From an uncultured Flavobacteriales bacterium (lineage in GTDB: Bacteria > Bacteroidota > Bacteroidia > Flavobacteriales_D > Sanyastnellaceae): a stretch of DNA of 20,220 bases. Below, in pieces: positions 1-7,490 of the stretch. The position numbers were made by a program, and so were the translations under genes. Below the pieces are notes generated by a model. That model was not told the origin of the DNA and did no database searches. It saw only the letters and a program-made list of their open reading frames with translations. How positions within the stretch are numbered: position 1 is the first letter of the stretch; each line of letters starts with the position of its first letter. The DNA lies in NCBI GenBank assembly GCA_938092195.1, contig CALKHD010000092.1, forward strand, positions 1 to 20,220. The letters run 5' to 3'.

Positions 1-947
1 GCAACGGACCTGGCGCCATCTACGACTGCGGTTGCACCGAAATCCCTGCAGGAGATTGTGACTGCAATGGAAACCAAGAAGACGCCGCGGGTGTCTGCGG
101 CGGCGATTGCACGTCCGACGTTGATGGCGACGGCGTTTGCGACACCGACGAAGTGCCGGGTTGCGATGATCCCTTGGCCGACAACTATGACTCGAATGCC
201 ACAGACAACGACGGGAGCTGCACCTATTTGCCGGCTTCTTTCGAAGGCCTTGTGGCCGAAGCATATGAGCTAAACAGTGTGGAACAAGGCACCCACACCT
301 TCAGGGTCTATGCGCAATTCAGCAATCCGAATGACCAACTGATCTCGGTATACGGAACGGAGACCAACCCCATTTCTGTGACCACCACCACCACGTTCTA
401 CCAAGATGAAATGGGTGGACCGACTGCAGAGGGCACCAACGAATTGCTCTTTGGTGGCTTCCCCAATCTCGAGTGGGACAGCTATGTGACCATTGGTTCA
501 GACAACCAGAACATCGCCGGATTCAATTCAATCGGCATGGACTACTCCACCTTCAATGCCGGTGGTGCGCTGACTTCAAATGCGACGGCTGGAGGAAGTT
601 GGTTTGTCTTCCCAGATCAAGAACCCACAGCATTCCCTGACGCCAACGGACGGGTTTTGATTGGTCAATTCACCACCGACGGAACCGTCACATTGGACTG
701 CAACATTCAGTACCGAGCAGCGGATGGAACCAATCCACAGGCGGTGGACTTGACGTTGGTGTTCCCCAACAACTGTCCAGAGGACATCAACGGCGATGGC
801 CTTGTGGCGGTGGACGACATCCTCACCTTGCTTTCAAGCTTTGGTTGCACTGGCCCCAATTGTGTGGGTGACCTCGATGGCGACGATGTGGTTGGTGTCA
901 ACGACATTCTTTCTGTCCTCAGTGCATTCAGCACATCCTGCTTCTGA
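1..947 (+). CDS. Secreted multidomain protein with Cys/Asp repeats and dockerin-like tail (5' end missing)
   Basis: The reading frame is open from the left edge (first full codon at base 3), so only the C-terminal ~314 residues are visible. In order they are: most of one Cys-rich repeat of the CNGPGA...CDCNGN...VCGG type (to about base 152); a GC..P.A.NYD..ATDNDGSC module (159-221); a 179-residue beta-rich domain (237-773) containing RVYAQFSNPNDQLISVYG and GRVLIGQFTTDGT; and a 57-residue dockerin-like tail starting CPEDINGDG with two Asp-rich loops. Every module recurs in the same order, with nearly the same length, at the end of the next gene, so the two are tandem paralogues. The missing front may carry a propeller and nuclease as its neighbour does, but that is inference. 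The stop lies 3 bases before the next start, so co-transcription is likely. It is presumably exported. I recognise no enzymatic domain in the visible part. Confidence 0.85.
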   Translation, partial: NGPGAIYDCGCTEIPAGDCDCNGNQEDAAGVCGGDCTSDVDGDGVCDTDEVPGCDDPLADNYDSNATDNDGSCTYLPASFEGLVAEAYELNSVEQGTHTFRVYAQFSNPNDQLISVYGTETNPISVTTTTTFYQDEMGGPTAEGTNELLFGGFPNLEWDSYVTIGSDNQNIAGFNSIGMDYSTFNAGGALTSNATAGGSWFVFPDQEPTAFPDANGRVLIGQFTTDGTVTLDCNIQYRAADGTNPQAVDLTLVFPNNCPEDINGDGLVAVDDILTLLSSFGCTGPNCVGDLDGDDVVGVNDILSVLSAFSTSCF

Positions 948-950
948 TTC

Positions 951-3900
951 ATGAGACTCCTTCTTCTCTCTGCTGCCCTCATAGGGACGCTGACCTCAGG
1001 GGCGCAAACCCCATGTGAAAACGGCTTTGCCGCCGGGTATCCTTGCGACCTGGTCGACCTGATGGGCTTTGTACCATCGTCCAACCTCGGCGGTGGAGAT
1101 GCGGAAGACCTGTGGGGATGGACCGACCCATTGGATGGCAGCGAGTATGCCATTGTTGGCATGGCGGGAACCACTGCTTTTGTGGATATCTCAGCCCCCA
1201 CCTCCCCTGTGGTGGTGGGCCTGCTTCCCTCGCACACGGGCAGCTCTTCGTGGCGGGATGTGAAGGTGTACAACAACCACGCATACATCGTCTCTGAAGC
1301 CACAGGCCACGGTCTGCAAGTCTTTGATTTGACACGGTTGCGCAATGTTCCCAATCCGCCCATCACCTTCACAGAGGACGGCCACTATGCCGGGTTCGGC
1401 AATGCTCACAACATCGCCATCAATGAAGAGAGCGGCCGGGCATATGCTGTGGGCAGCAACACGTTCAGCGGAGGCCTGCACATCTTGGATTTGTCCAACC
1501 CCACGTCGCCCAGCCTGATTGGCAGCTTCGCGGAAGATGGCTATACCCACGATGCACAAATCGTGAACTACGACGGCCCAGATGCCGAACACGTGGGCAA
1601 GGAAATTTGCTTCGCTTTCAACGAAAACACAGTGGCCATCGTGGATGTCACCGATCCCACAGATGCCATTTTGTTGAGCAATTCCGGCTACGCTGCTTCC
1701 GACTACACACACCAAGGATGGCTGACCGAAGACTCACGCTACCTCCTGGTCAATGATGAAGGGGATGAAGGCAGTGTGAACACCCGGACCTACATCTGGG
1801 ACGTTTTGGATTTGGACAACCCCACCTTGATCGGAACCCACCTCGGCTCCACACCGGCCATTGACCACAACCTCTACAACCACGAAGGCCATTGTTATCA
1901 AGCCAACTACAGGGCTGGATTGCGCATCCTGAGTTTGGACGATGTGGGCGCTGGGCAACTCACTGAAGTGGCCCATTTCGACGTGTACCCCTCATCCAAC
2001 TCAGCCCAGTTCAATGGTGCTTGGAGTGTCTACCCCTTCTTCGCGTCTGGCAACATCATTGTGAGCCACATCGAGGAAGGGTTGTTTGTGTTGCGCGCCA
2101 ACTTGAACAACGCACCTCCAACGCCTCCATCTGACCTTTCCTTGGAACCCTTGCGCAATTGGCTCAAGACCAATTGGTACGATGGCTACCACAACGACCT
2201 CGGCTACAACGGTGCCCGGGAGCAATTGTACGGGTCTGTGGATGAGGTCAACGGACAAATCGAAGGCGTGTACACCGGTTTTCAGCAAGCATCGGGCTTT
2301 GTGACTTTTCCCGATCCCATCAACGCAGAACACCTCGTGCCTCAGTCCTTCTATGGATCGGTGAGCCCCATGCGGTCCGACATCTGGAGCCTGCGCCCAG
2401 CGCATGGATCGGCCAATTCTGCCCGCTCCAACAATCCGTTTGGCGAAGTGGACGATGCCACGGCCCAGTGGTATGGCACAGACGCCCAAGGCAACTACCT
2501 GAGCACCGGCACCCAGCCCGCCAATGCAGATGATTTTAGCGAGCGGTCTTCTGGAGTTTGGGAACCCCGGGAATCTGAGAAGGGAGACGTGGCGCGAGCC
2601 GTGTTCTACTTCTACACCGTCTACCCCACAGTCGCGGGTGAATTGAGTGGAATTGGAGACCCTCAGACGCTTTACGATTGGCACCTAGCCGACCCCGTGA
2701 GTGCGTTCGAGCAACAGCGCAACGACCGAATTGAGGCGGCACAGGGCAACAGAAATCCATACGTGGACGATCCTGGCCTGGTGTTCCGCGCTTGGTTTGA
2801 AACCGCCCTTGTTTCTGGATGTACCGATGCCAACGCCTGCAACTTTGACGCCACCGCCACCACAGATGACGGTTCGTGCATACAGTTGGGACAATCTTGC
2901 GACGATGGAGACGCCCTGACCCTTGGAGACATCTACACGGACTGTGCTGCACCCAACTTTGGTTGTCAAGGACAAGGCCCTCAAACCCTTTGGGAAGAAA
3001 CGTTCGGCGACTACAACGCCTTGTCGTACGGCTACAACGGCAACACCAACACAGCGGCCAACGAAACCGAGTGGAGCATCACCTTTGGTGGGGCCACAGA
3101 CTACTTCTATACGGTGACGAACAATGGGGATACAGCCTTTGCAGGAAAGGACCTCGATTTTGATTGCACGTGGACGTCTCGCGTCATCGATGCCTCTGGG
3201 TTCACCGACCTGCAAGCCTCGGTTAACCTGAGTGAAACAGGCCGATGGGAAAATGCAGACTATGTGAGATTTGAAGCCATCCTGGATGGCGAAACCGTGG
3301 TTTTGGCATCGATCCAAGACGACTTTGGAACGGTCGAAATTGCACCGGTGAGCTTGGCCGATGCCAACGAGGTCCAATTGCGAATTGTGTCCCGCACCAA
3401 CGCCAATGGCGAAGTCATTTACTTCGATGATGTGCGCCTCATTGGCGTCTCCGATTGCATTGATTCGGACAACGATGGATTGTGTGACGACCTCGACAAC
3501 TGCACCGACATCACAGCGTGCAATTACACAGACCCCTCGGCCACCGAATGTCTTGACCTCGATGCTTGCGGAGTATGTGGAGGTCCAGGCGCCATTCTCG
3601 AATGCGGTTGCACCGACATTCCCTCAGGTGACTGCGACTGCAATGGCAACCAACTCGATGCACTCGGTGTCTGTGGCGGTGACTGCCCTGCGGACTCCGA
3701 CAACGATGGCATTTGTGACACCGATGATGAATGCTTGGGGGAACTCGACGCTTGCGGAATCTGCAATGGCCCTGGTGCCATCTACGAATGCGGCTGCAGC
3801 GACATTCCTGAAGGCGACTGCGACTGCAATGGCGGTCAATTGGACGCCATCAATGTCTGCGGCGGAACGTGCAGTGAAGATGCCGATTCAGACGGCATTT

Positions 3901-4892
3901 GTGACGATGTAGACGACTGCGTTGGCACACCCGATGCCTGTGGGGTTTGCAATGGTCCAGGAGCGACTTTCGAATGCGGATGCAACGACATTCCCGAAGG
4001 CGATTGCGACTGCAATGGCAACCAACTCGATGCGCTCGGAGTCTGCGGAGGAACTTGCGCTCTGGACAGCGACGGCGATGGCATTTGTGACACCGATGAA
4101 ATCGCAGGTTGCAACGACCCCAATGCATCCAACTACGACGACACCGCCACCGACAACGACGGCAGCTGCACTTACATCCAAGGCAGTTTTACGGGCTTGA
4201 CAGCGGATCTGGTCTCCGAAGGGGGAGCCGGTGCTGGCCTCAACACGTGGCGCGTTTATGCCGTGTTCAGCAATCCAGGAGTGGACCTGCTATCTGTGTA
4301 TGGCACATCGGCCAGCCCCATTGACTTGAGCACATCCACCAGTTGGTACCAAGACGCACTGGGGGCTGCAGTTGGAGACGAAATCAACCCCGCGCTCCTC
4401 GGGGACATTCCCACCCTGCAATTTGACAGCTGGATCACCATTGGCGCAGAGACCAGTGCGGATGGAAACGTCAACACCGTGGGTCTGGACTTGGCTTCAT
4501 TTGAAGCTGGAGACGACTTGACCTCGGATGAAGTGGCAGGCGGAAGCTGGCTGGCGATTCCTGGAGATGTGATGGGCACCTCACCCGATGCCGATGGCCG
4601 GGTCTTGATTGCTCAACTCACCACAGATGGAACGGTGGTATTGGACTGCAACATTCAGTACCGGGAACCCAATGGATCCACCCCTGTGGCGACCGAATTG
4701 AGTTTGGTTTTCCAGAACGGTTGTCCCGAAGACATCGACGGAAGCGGCATGGTTGACATCTTCGACATCCTGGCGGTCCTGACCAACTTTGGATGTTCAG
4801 GAAGCTGTGTCGGCGACTTGAATGAAGATGGCGTGGTGAACATGGCCGATGGACTTTTGGTCATCGCCGCCTTCACCAACCTCTGCAACTGA
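951..4892 (+). CDS. Giant secreted protein: choice-of-anchor B propeller + endonuclease I + Cys/Asp repeats + dockerin-like tail (1313 aa)
   Basis: The start gives a clear signal peptide (MRLLLLSAALIGTLTSGAQ) 3 bases after the previous stop. Residues ~25-385 are a choice-of-anchor B/LVIVD-type beta-propeller (AEDLWGWTDP, FVDISAPTSPVVVG, NAHNIAINEE, HILDLSNPTSP). Residues ~397-615 are an endonuclease I (EndA/NucM) domain. It has the His-metal motif INAEHLVPQSFYG (His461), then DIWSLRPAHGSANSARSN (Asn489, Arg492) and KGDVARAVFYF, so it should be an active Mg-dependent non-specific nuclease. Next come one GC...DGSC unit (623-676), a jelly-roll-like module (679-833), three 62-residue Cys/Asp repeats (871-1050), a DPNASNYDDTATDNDGSC module, an unrecognised beta-rich domain (1079-1257) and a dockerin-like tail (1258-1313). 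It is predicted to be exported and cell-surface or extracellular. No type 9 secretion C-terminal motif is visible. The combination of domains is unusual; each enzyme call rests on motifs only. Confidence 0.9.
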   Translation: MRLLLLSAALIGTLTSGAQTPCENGFAAGYPCDLVDLMGFVPSSNLGGGDAEDLWGWTDPLDGSEYAIVGMAGTTAFVDISAPTSPVVVGLLPSHTGSSSWRDVKVYNNHAYIVSEATGHGLQVFDLTRLRNVPNPPITFTEDGHYAGFGNAHNIAINEESGRAYAVGSNTFSGGLHILDLSNPTSPSLIGSFAEDGYTHDAQIVNYDGPDAEHVGKEICFAFNENTVAIVDVTDPTDAILLSNSGYAASDYTHQGWLTEDSRYLLVNDEGDEGSVNTRTYIWDVLDLDNPTLIGTHLGSTPAIDHNLYNHEGHCYQANYRAGLRILSLDDVGAGQLTEVAHFDVYPSSNSAQFNGAWSVYPFFASGNIIVSHIEEGLFVLRANLNNAPPTPPSDLSLEPLRNWLKTNWYDGYHNDLGYNGAREQLYGSVDEVNGQIEGVYTGFQQASGFVTFPDPINAEHLVPQSFYGSVSPMRSDIWSLRPAHGSANSARSNNPFGEVDDATAQWYGTDAQGNYLSTGTQPANADDFSERSSGVWEPRESEKGDVARAVFYFYTVYPTVAGELSGIGDPQTLYDWHLADPVSAFEQQRNDRIEAAQGNRNPYVDDPGLVFRAWFETALVSGCTDANACNFDATATTDDGSCIQLGQSCDDGDALTLGDIYTDCAAPNFGCQGQGPQTLWEETFGDYNALSYGYNGNTNTAANETEWSITFGGATDYFYTVTNNGDTAFAGKDLDFDCTWTSRVIDASGFTDLQASVNLSETGRWENADYVRFEAILDGETVVLASIQDDFGTVEIAPVSLADANEVQLRIVSRTNANGEVIYFDDVRLIGVSDCIDSDNDGLCDDLDNCTDITACNYTDPSATECLDLDACGVCGGPGAILECGCTDIPSGDCDCNGNQLDALGVCGGDCPADSDNDGICDTDDECLGELDACGICNGPGAIYECGCSDIPEGDCDCNGGQLDAINVCGGTCSEDADSDGICDDVDDCVGTPDACGVCNGPGATFECGCNDIPEGDCDCNGNQLDALGVCGGTCALDSDGDGICDTDEIAGCNDPNASNYDDTATDNDGSCTYIQGSFTGLTADLVSEGGAGAGLNTWRVYAVFSNPGVDLLSVYGTSASPIDLSTSTSWYQDALGAAVGDEINPALLGDIPTLQFDSWITIGAETSADGNVNTVGLDLASFEAGDDLTSDEVAGGSWLAIPGDVMGTSPDADGRVLIAQLTTDGTVVLDCNIQYREPNGSTPVATELSLVFQNGCPEDIDGSGMVDIFDILAVLTNFGCSGSCVGDLNEDGVVNMADGLLVIAAFTNLCN
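3561..4100 (+). repeat. In-frame tandem repeat, exact 186-bp period (~2.9 copies)
   Basis: Three units start at 3561, 3747 and 3933, each opening with DACG(V/I)C and spaced exactly 62 codons. Each holds G.C.GPGA, a (D/N)IP.GDCDCNG segment, VCGG.C and a Ca-binding-like D.D.DGICD stretch. The third unit runs out around 4100. A fourth, partial copy sits at bases 1-152 in the upstream paralogue. High Cys and Asp content suggests a disulphide-stapled, calcium-bound rigid spacer on a secreted protein; that role is inferred. Confidence 0.85.
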
Positions 4893-7490
4893 TCACATCG
4901 AGGGACCGAGGAAAACGGCGTTGTCGAAAAGGCGGTGTCCGGACTTCCAAAATGCGCGGAAGAGGGGGTTGTCCACCAAATAGACAACACTGCCCCTGCC
5001 CATGTTGTGGACCCCAGCCACCAAAGAACCGGCTTGGGCAGGAATGGTCATTTCTCCAGCGTGGCCACTGAACGGGACCCCACCTTCCGAGGGAGGGAGC
5101 ACCGCCACATTGCCCTCTTCTAAAGAGGCAAAGCGGCGACTTGAGGTGCGCAACGTCATGTAGACCTCTCCATAGGAGTCGGCCAAGGGATGAGTGTTGT
5201 CCACCGCTGCTTTAAAAATGGCCCCTGGCAAATCGTAACGCAGCCGGTCCCTGCCCTGTTCAGAAAAGGGAAGAACATCCAAACCTTGGGCCGCATTGTC
5301 GTGGGCGTTCCGCTCATCTGCGGCCTCTTGGACACGCTCATTCTCCCCTTCGATTTGAGCGCGCTCGCCGTCCGCATACCGCTGCAGACCCCAGCCCTCT
5401 TGGCCGGCAAAAGCACTGCATGCGCCGCCAACGGCCACCAGCTGCCCTCCGTTCCTGACCCACTCCGCCAATCCGCTTCGATCGTCTTCATCCATGCGGT
5501 ACCAGCCGCTGGGCAACACGACCACATCATAGGTCTCCAGATCCAATTCATCCAATCCTCCAACCCGGTCGATGGGGTAATTCAAAATCGACTCAAAATG
5601 GTGCCAAATCTCACCGGCACTCAATGAACTCACCCCTGGTCCCATAAGGGTGGCCACGCGTGGAGCTTGAATGGCGTCATAGTGGCTGCTGCCCAAGTCA
5701 TGCCCGGTGGTCACACGGCCAGAACTGACAGGCACCACCGCATCTCCGGCTGCATCTGCCGCTCGACCCATGGCTTCGGCCAGCCCTTGAACCCCTTCGT
5801 TGTTTCTCCGGGTCACCACGAAATCGCCCGCCTCAAAGGCGTAACCATCCAAGGTGAAGCCTGAATCTGCTCGGCGAACGGTCACCCCGTCCTGGAGCAA
5901 CGAAGCCAATCCACGCATGGCATCAGCTCCTCCCCCAGGCAACACCCATGCATAGGGCACCCCTTGCACTGTCGCGGGTTCTATGGCACTTGAGTTGACC
6001 CATTCTCCCGTCACCCTCATGGTGGATGCCGTGGCGTAAGCCTCCAGACCCAAAGCATGGGGCAAGGCCCAAGACGTGATGTCGTACGTCATGCTGTCGC
6101 TGAGTTCAGGATCGGGATCCATAAGCACTTGGAGGATGCTGCTGTGGGATTGCCGCGCATCTAGAAGCAGTGCCCCTGGCTTCACGGATCGCTTTTCCTG
6201 ACCACCTGTGCTGTAATTGTAGCACCGCACCCCTTCTGCCGCAGGCGCTGTTCCATACTCGATGCCATTGGCGTCCAGCAATCGGCAGAGCTCTTTCATT
6301 TTCGCCGCGTCTTGTCCTGCAGGGAAAATATAGCTGCGGTATTCACCAAAGGGCGCCTCGACGTTGCGCTGGTGGTATTGGGCAAATTCCTCCACCAATT
6401 CCCCGGCTCGGGACGCGCTTTCTTCGACGGTGCTCAGGCCAGCTTCGTGGTGGTTCAAAATGCGATACGCCAAAGTGAGGGTGTCGCCCAAGTTGGTCAC
6501 GATGGCGCGACCAGCGCGGCCGCTTCCACCTTGTTCGTAGGTCATGCCAATGGCCCCGTTGTAGAGCGGCCAGGTGTCCCCATAAGCGGGATAGAACAAA
6601 TCAAACACCTCTCTGGTGAAGTACAACGCCCCGCGAGAATCAAACCACTTGGCGTTGTTGGCACCTATGTGCTCTTGGCATCTGCGCTGCCAAGGAGAGA
6701 TGATCCGATGAAAAGGTTCTGCTGCTGGAGCGAAGTAATACGGAGAGTTGACCCCCTGTTCATGAAAGTCCACGTGAACTTGAGGCATCCAATGGCGGTA
6801 AGCCGAAACCCGAGCTTGGGTTTCCACCTGGGTTTGCCACGCCCAATCTCGGTTCATGTCGAACATGAAGTGATTGCTCCGCCCCCCTGGCCAAGGCTCG
6901 TCGTGCTCCACGGTCCCCGGTTCGGCATTGGCTGTGCTTCCCGAGGTGCGGTCTTGGAAGGCCACATAGCGATCGCGTCCGTCTGGATTCACACAAGGGT
7001 CCACAATGACCACCGCATTGTCCAACCATGTGCTGACATCTCGCCCTCCTGCATCGGTTCCCGAAACCAAAGCGTGCATGGTCCGCATGGCCGCTTCGGT
7101 GCAAACCGCTTCGTTGCCATGGACGTTGTAACTGAGCCAGACAAACACAATGCCGGGATCATCTGCGTCAAGCCCCCTGCCTTCGGCCCGCGCGAGGTTC
7201 GCTTCGCGCAAGGCCTCAAGGCGACCTTGGTTTTCTGGCGAAGCAATGATCAACAAGCCCAGATCCCGGTACTCAGAGGTCTTTCCATACGCCACCCACG
7301 AGGCCTTGTCGGACCCTGCAGATAGAGTTTTGGCGTAATCCACAACTTTGTGGTGCCGGGTGAATCGATCGCCGAGTTCGTAGCCCAGGAAGTCCACTGG
7401 AGTGGGCACTTGAGCGGAGACTACGAAACAACACACAGTCAGCCACGCACAAGCGACGGCCGACATCTTTTTGAATGAATTTCTTGACAT
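4893..7490 (-). CDS. Secreted M14-family zinc carboxypeptidase with C-terminal amidotransferase-like domain (865 aa)
   Basis: The ATG at 7490 shares its A with the TGA of the upstream endonuclease gene (TGATG), so the two are translationally coupled; a TTG three codons earlier is a less likely start. A signal peptide (SAVACAWLTVCCFVVSAQ) is followed by the peptidase domain. Zinc ligands are His124 and Glu127 in NVHGNEAV and probably His243 in HVDFHEQG. Substrate-binding residues are Arg172 in NPDGR and Asn213-Arg214 in DMNRDW, and the catalytic Glu is Glu319 in TYEQGG. All key M14 residues are present, so activity is expected; the specificity is not readable. Residues ~602-697 resemble a class I glutamine amidotransferase-like fold (VVVLPSGWYR, VAVGGACSAF), as in large Bacteroidota members of this family. 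Likely periplasmic or extracellular. Its stop abuts the stop of the converging giant gene with no base between. Confidence 0.9.
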   Translation of the reverse strand: MSRNSFKKMSAVACAWLTVCCFVVSAQVPTPVDFLGYELGDRFTRHHKVVDYAKTLSAGSDKASWVAYGKTSEYRDLGLLIIASPENQGRLEALREANLARAEGRGLDADDPGIVFVWLSYNVHGNEAVCTEAAMRTMHALVSGTDAGGRDVSTWLDNAVVIVDPCVNPDGRDRYVAFQDRTSGSTANAEPGTVEHDEPWPGGRSNHFMFDMNRDWAWQTQVETQARVSAYRHWMPQVHVDFHEQGVNSPYYFAPAAEPFHRIISPWQRRCQEHIGANNAKWFDSRGALYFTREVFDLFYPAYGDTWPLYNGAIGMTYEQGGSGRAGRAIVTNLGDTLTLAYRILNHHEAGLSTVEESASRAGELVEEFAQYHQRNVEAPFGEYRSYIFPAGQDAAKMKELCRLLDANGIEYGTAPAAEGVRCYNYSTGGQEKRSVKPGALLLDARQSHSSILQVLMDPDPELSDSMTYDITSWALPHALGLEAYATASTMRVTGEWVNSSAIEPATVQGVPYAWVLPGGGADAMRGLASLLQDGVTVRRADSGFTLDGYAFEAGDFVVTRRNNEGVQGLAEAMGRAADAAGDAVVPVSSGRVTTGHDLGSSHYDAIQAPRVATLMGPGVSSLSAGEIWHHFESILNYPIDRVGGLDELDLETYDVVVLPSGWYRMDEDDRSGLAEWVRNGGQLVAVGGACSAFAGQEGWGLQRYADGERAQIEGENERVQEAADERNAHDNAAQGLDVLPFSEQGRDRLRYDLPGAIFKAAVDNTHPLADSYGEVYMTLRTSSRRFASLEEGNVAVLPPSEGGVPFSGHAGEMTIPAQAGSLVAGVHNMGRGSVVYLVDNPLFRAFWKSGHRLFDNAVFLGPSM

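Noticed and set aside
707..1372. - strand open frame (221 codons) spanning the junction of the first two + genes
   Set aside because: It lies antisense to two well-supported coding regions and shows no domain or signal peptide.
2685..3377. - strand open frame (230 codons) inside the giant gene
   Set aside because: Antisense to the nuclease end and jelly-roll region; no recognisable motifs.
3561..4100. Possible CRISPR-like or satellite repeat
   Set aside because: The period is 186 bases, units diverge mainly at synonymous or tolerated positions, and the frame is open throughout, so it is a protein repeat.
4893..4960. Search for a bidirectional terminator between the converging genes
   Set aside because: The stops are adjacent, and I see no strong hairpin with a T-run at the junction.
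6312..7325. Long + strand open frame (337 codons) opposite the carboxypeptidase gene
   Set aside because: The opposite strand carries all M14 catalytic motifs; the + strand product has no recognisable domain and is a shadow of codon bias.
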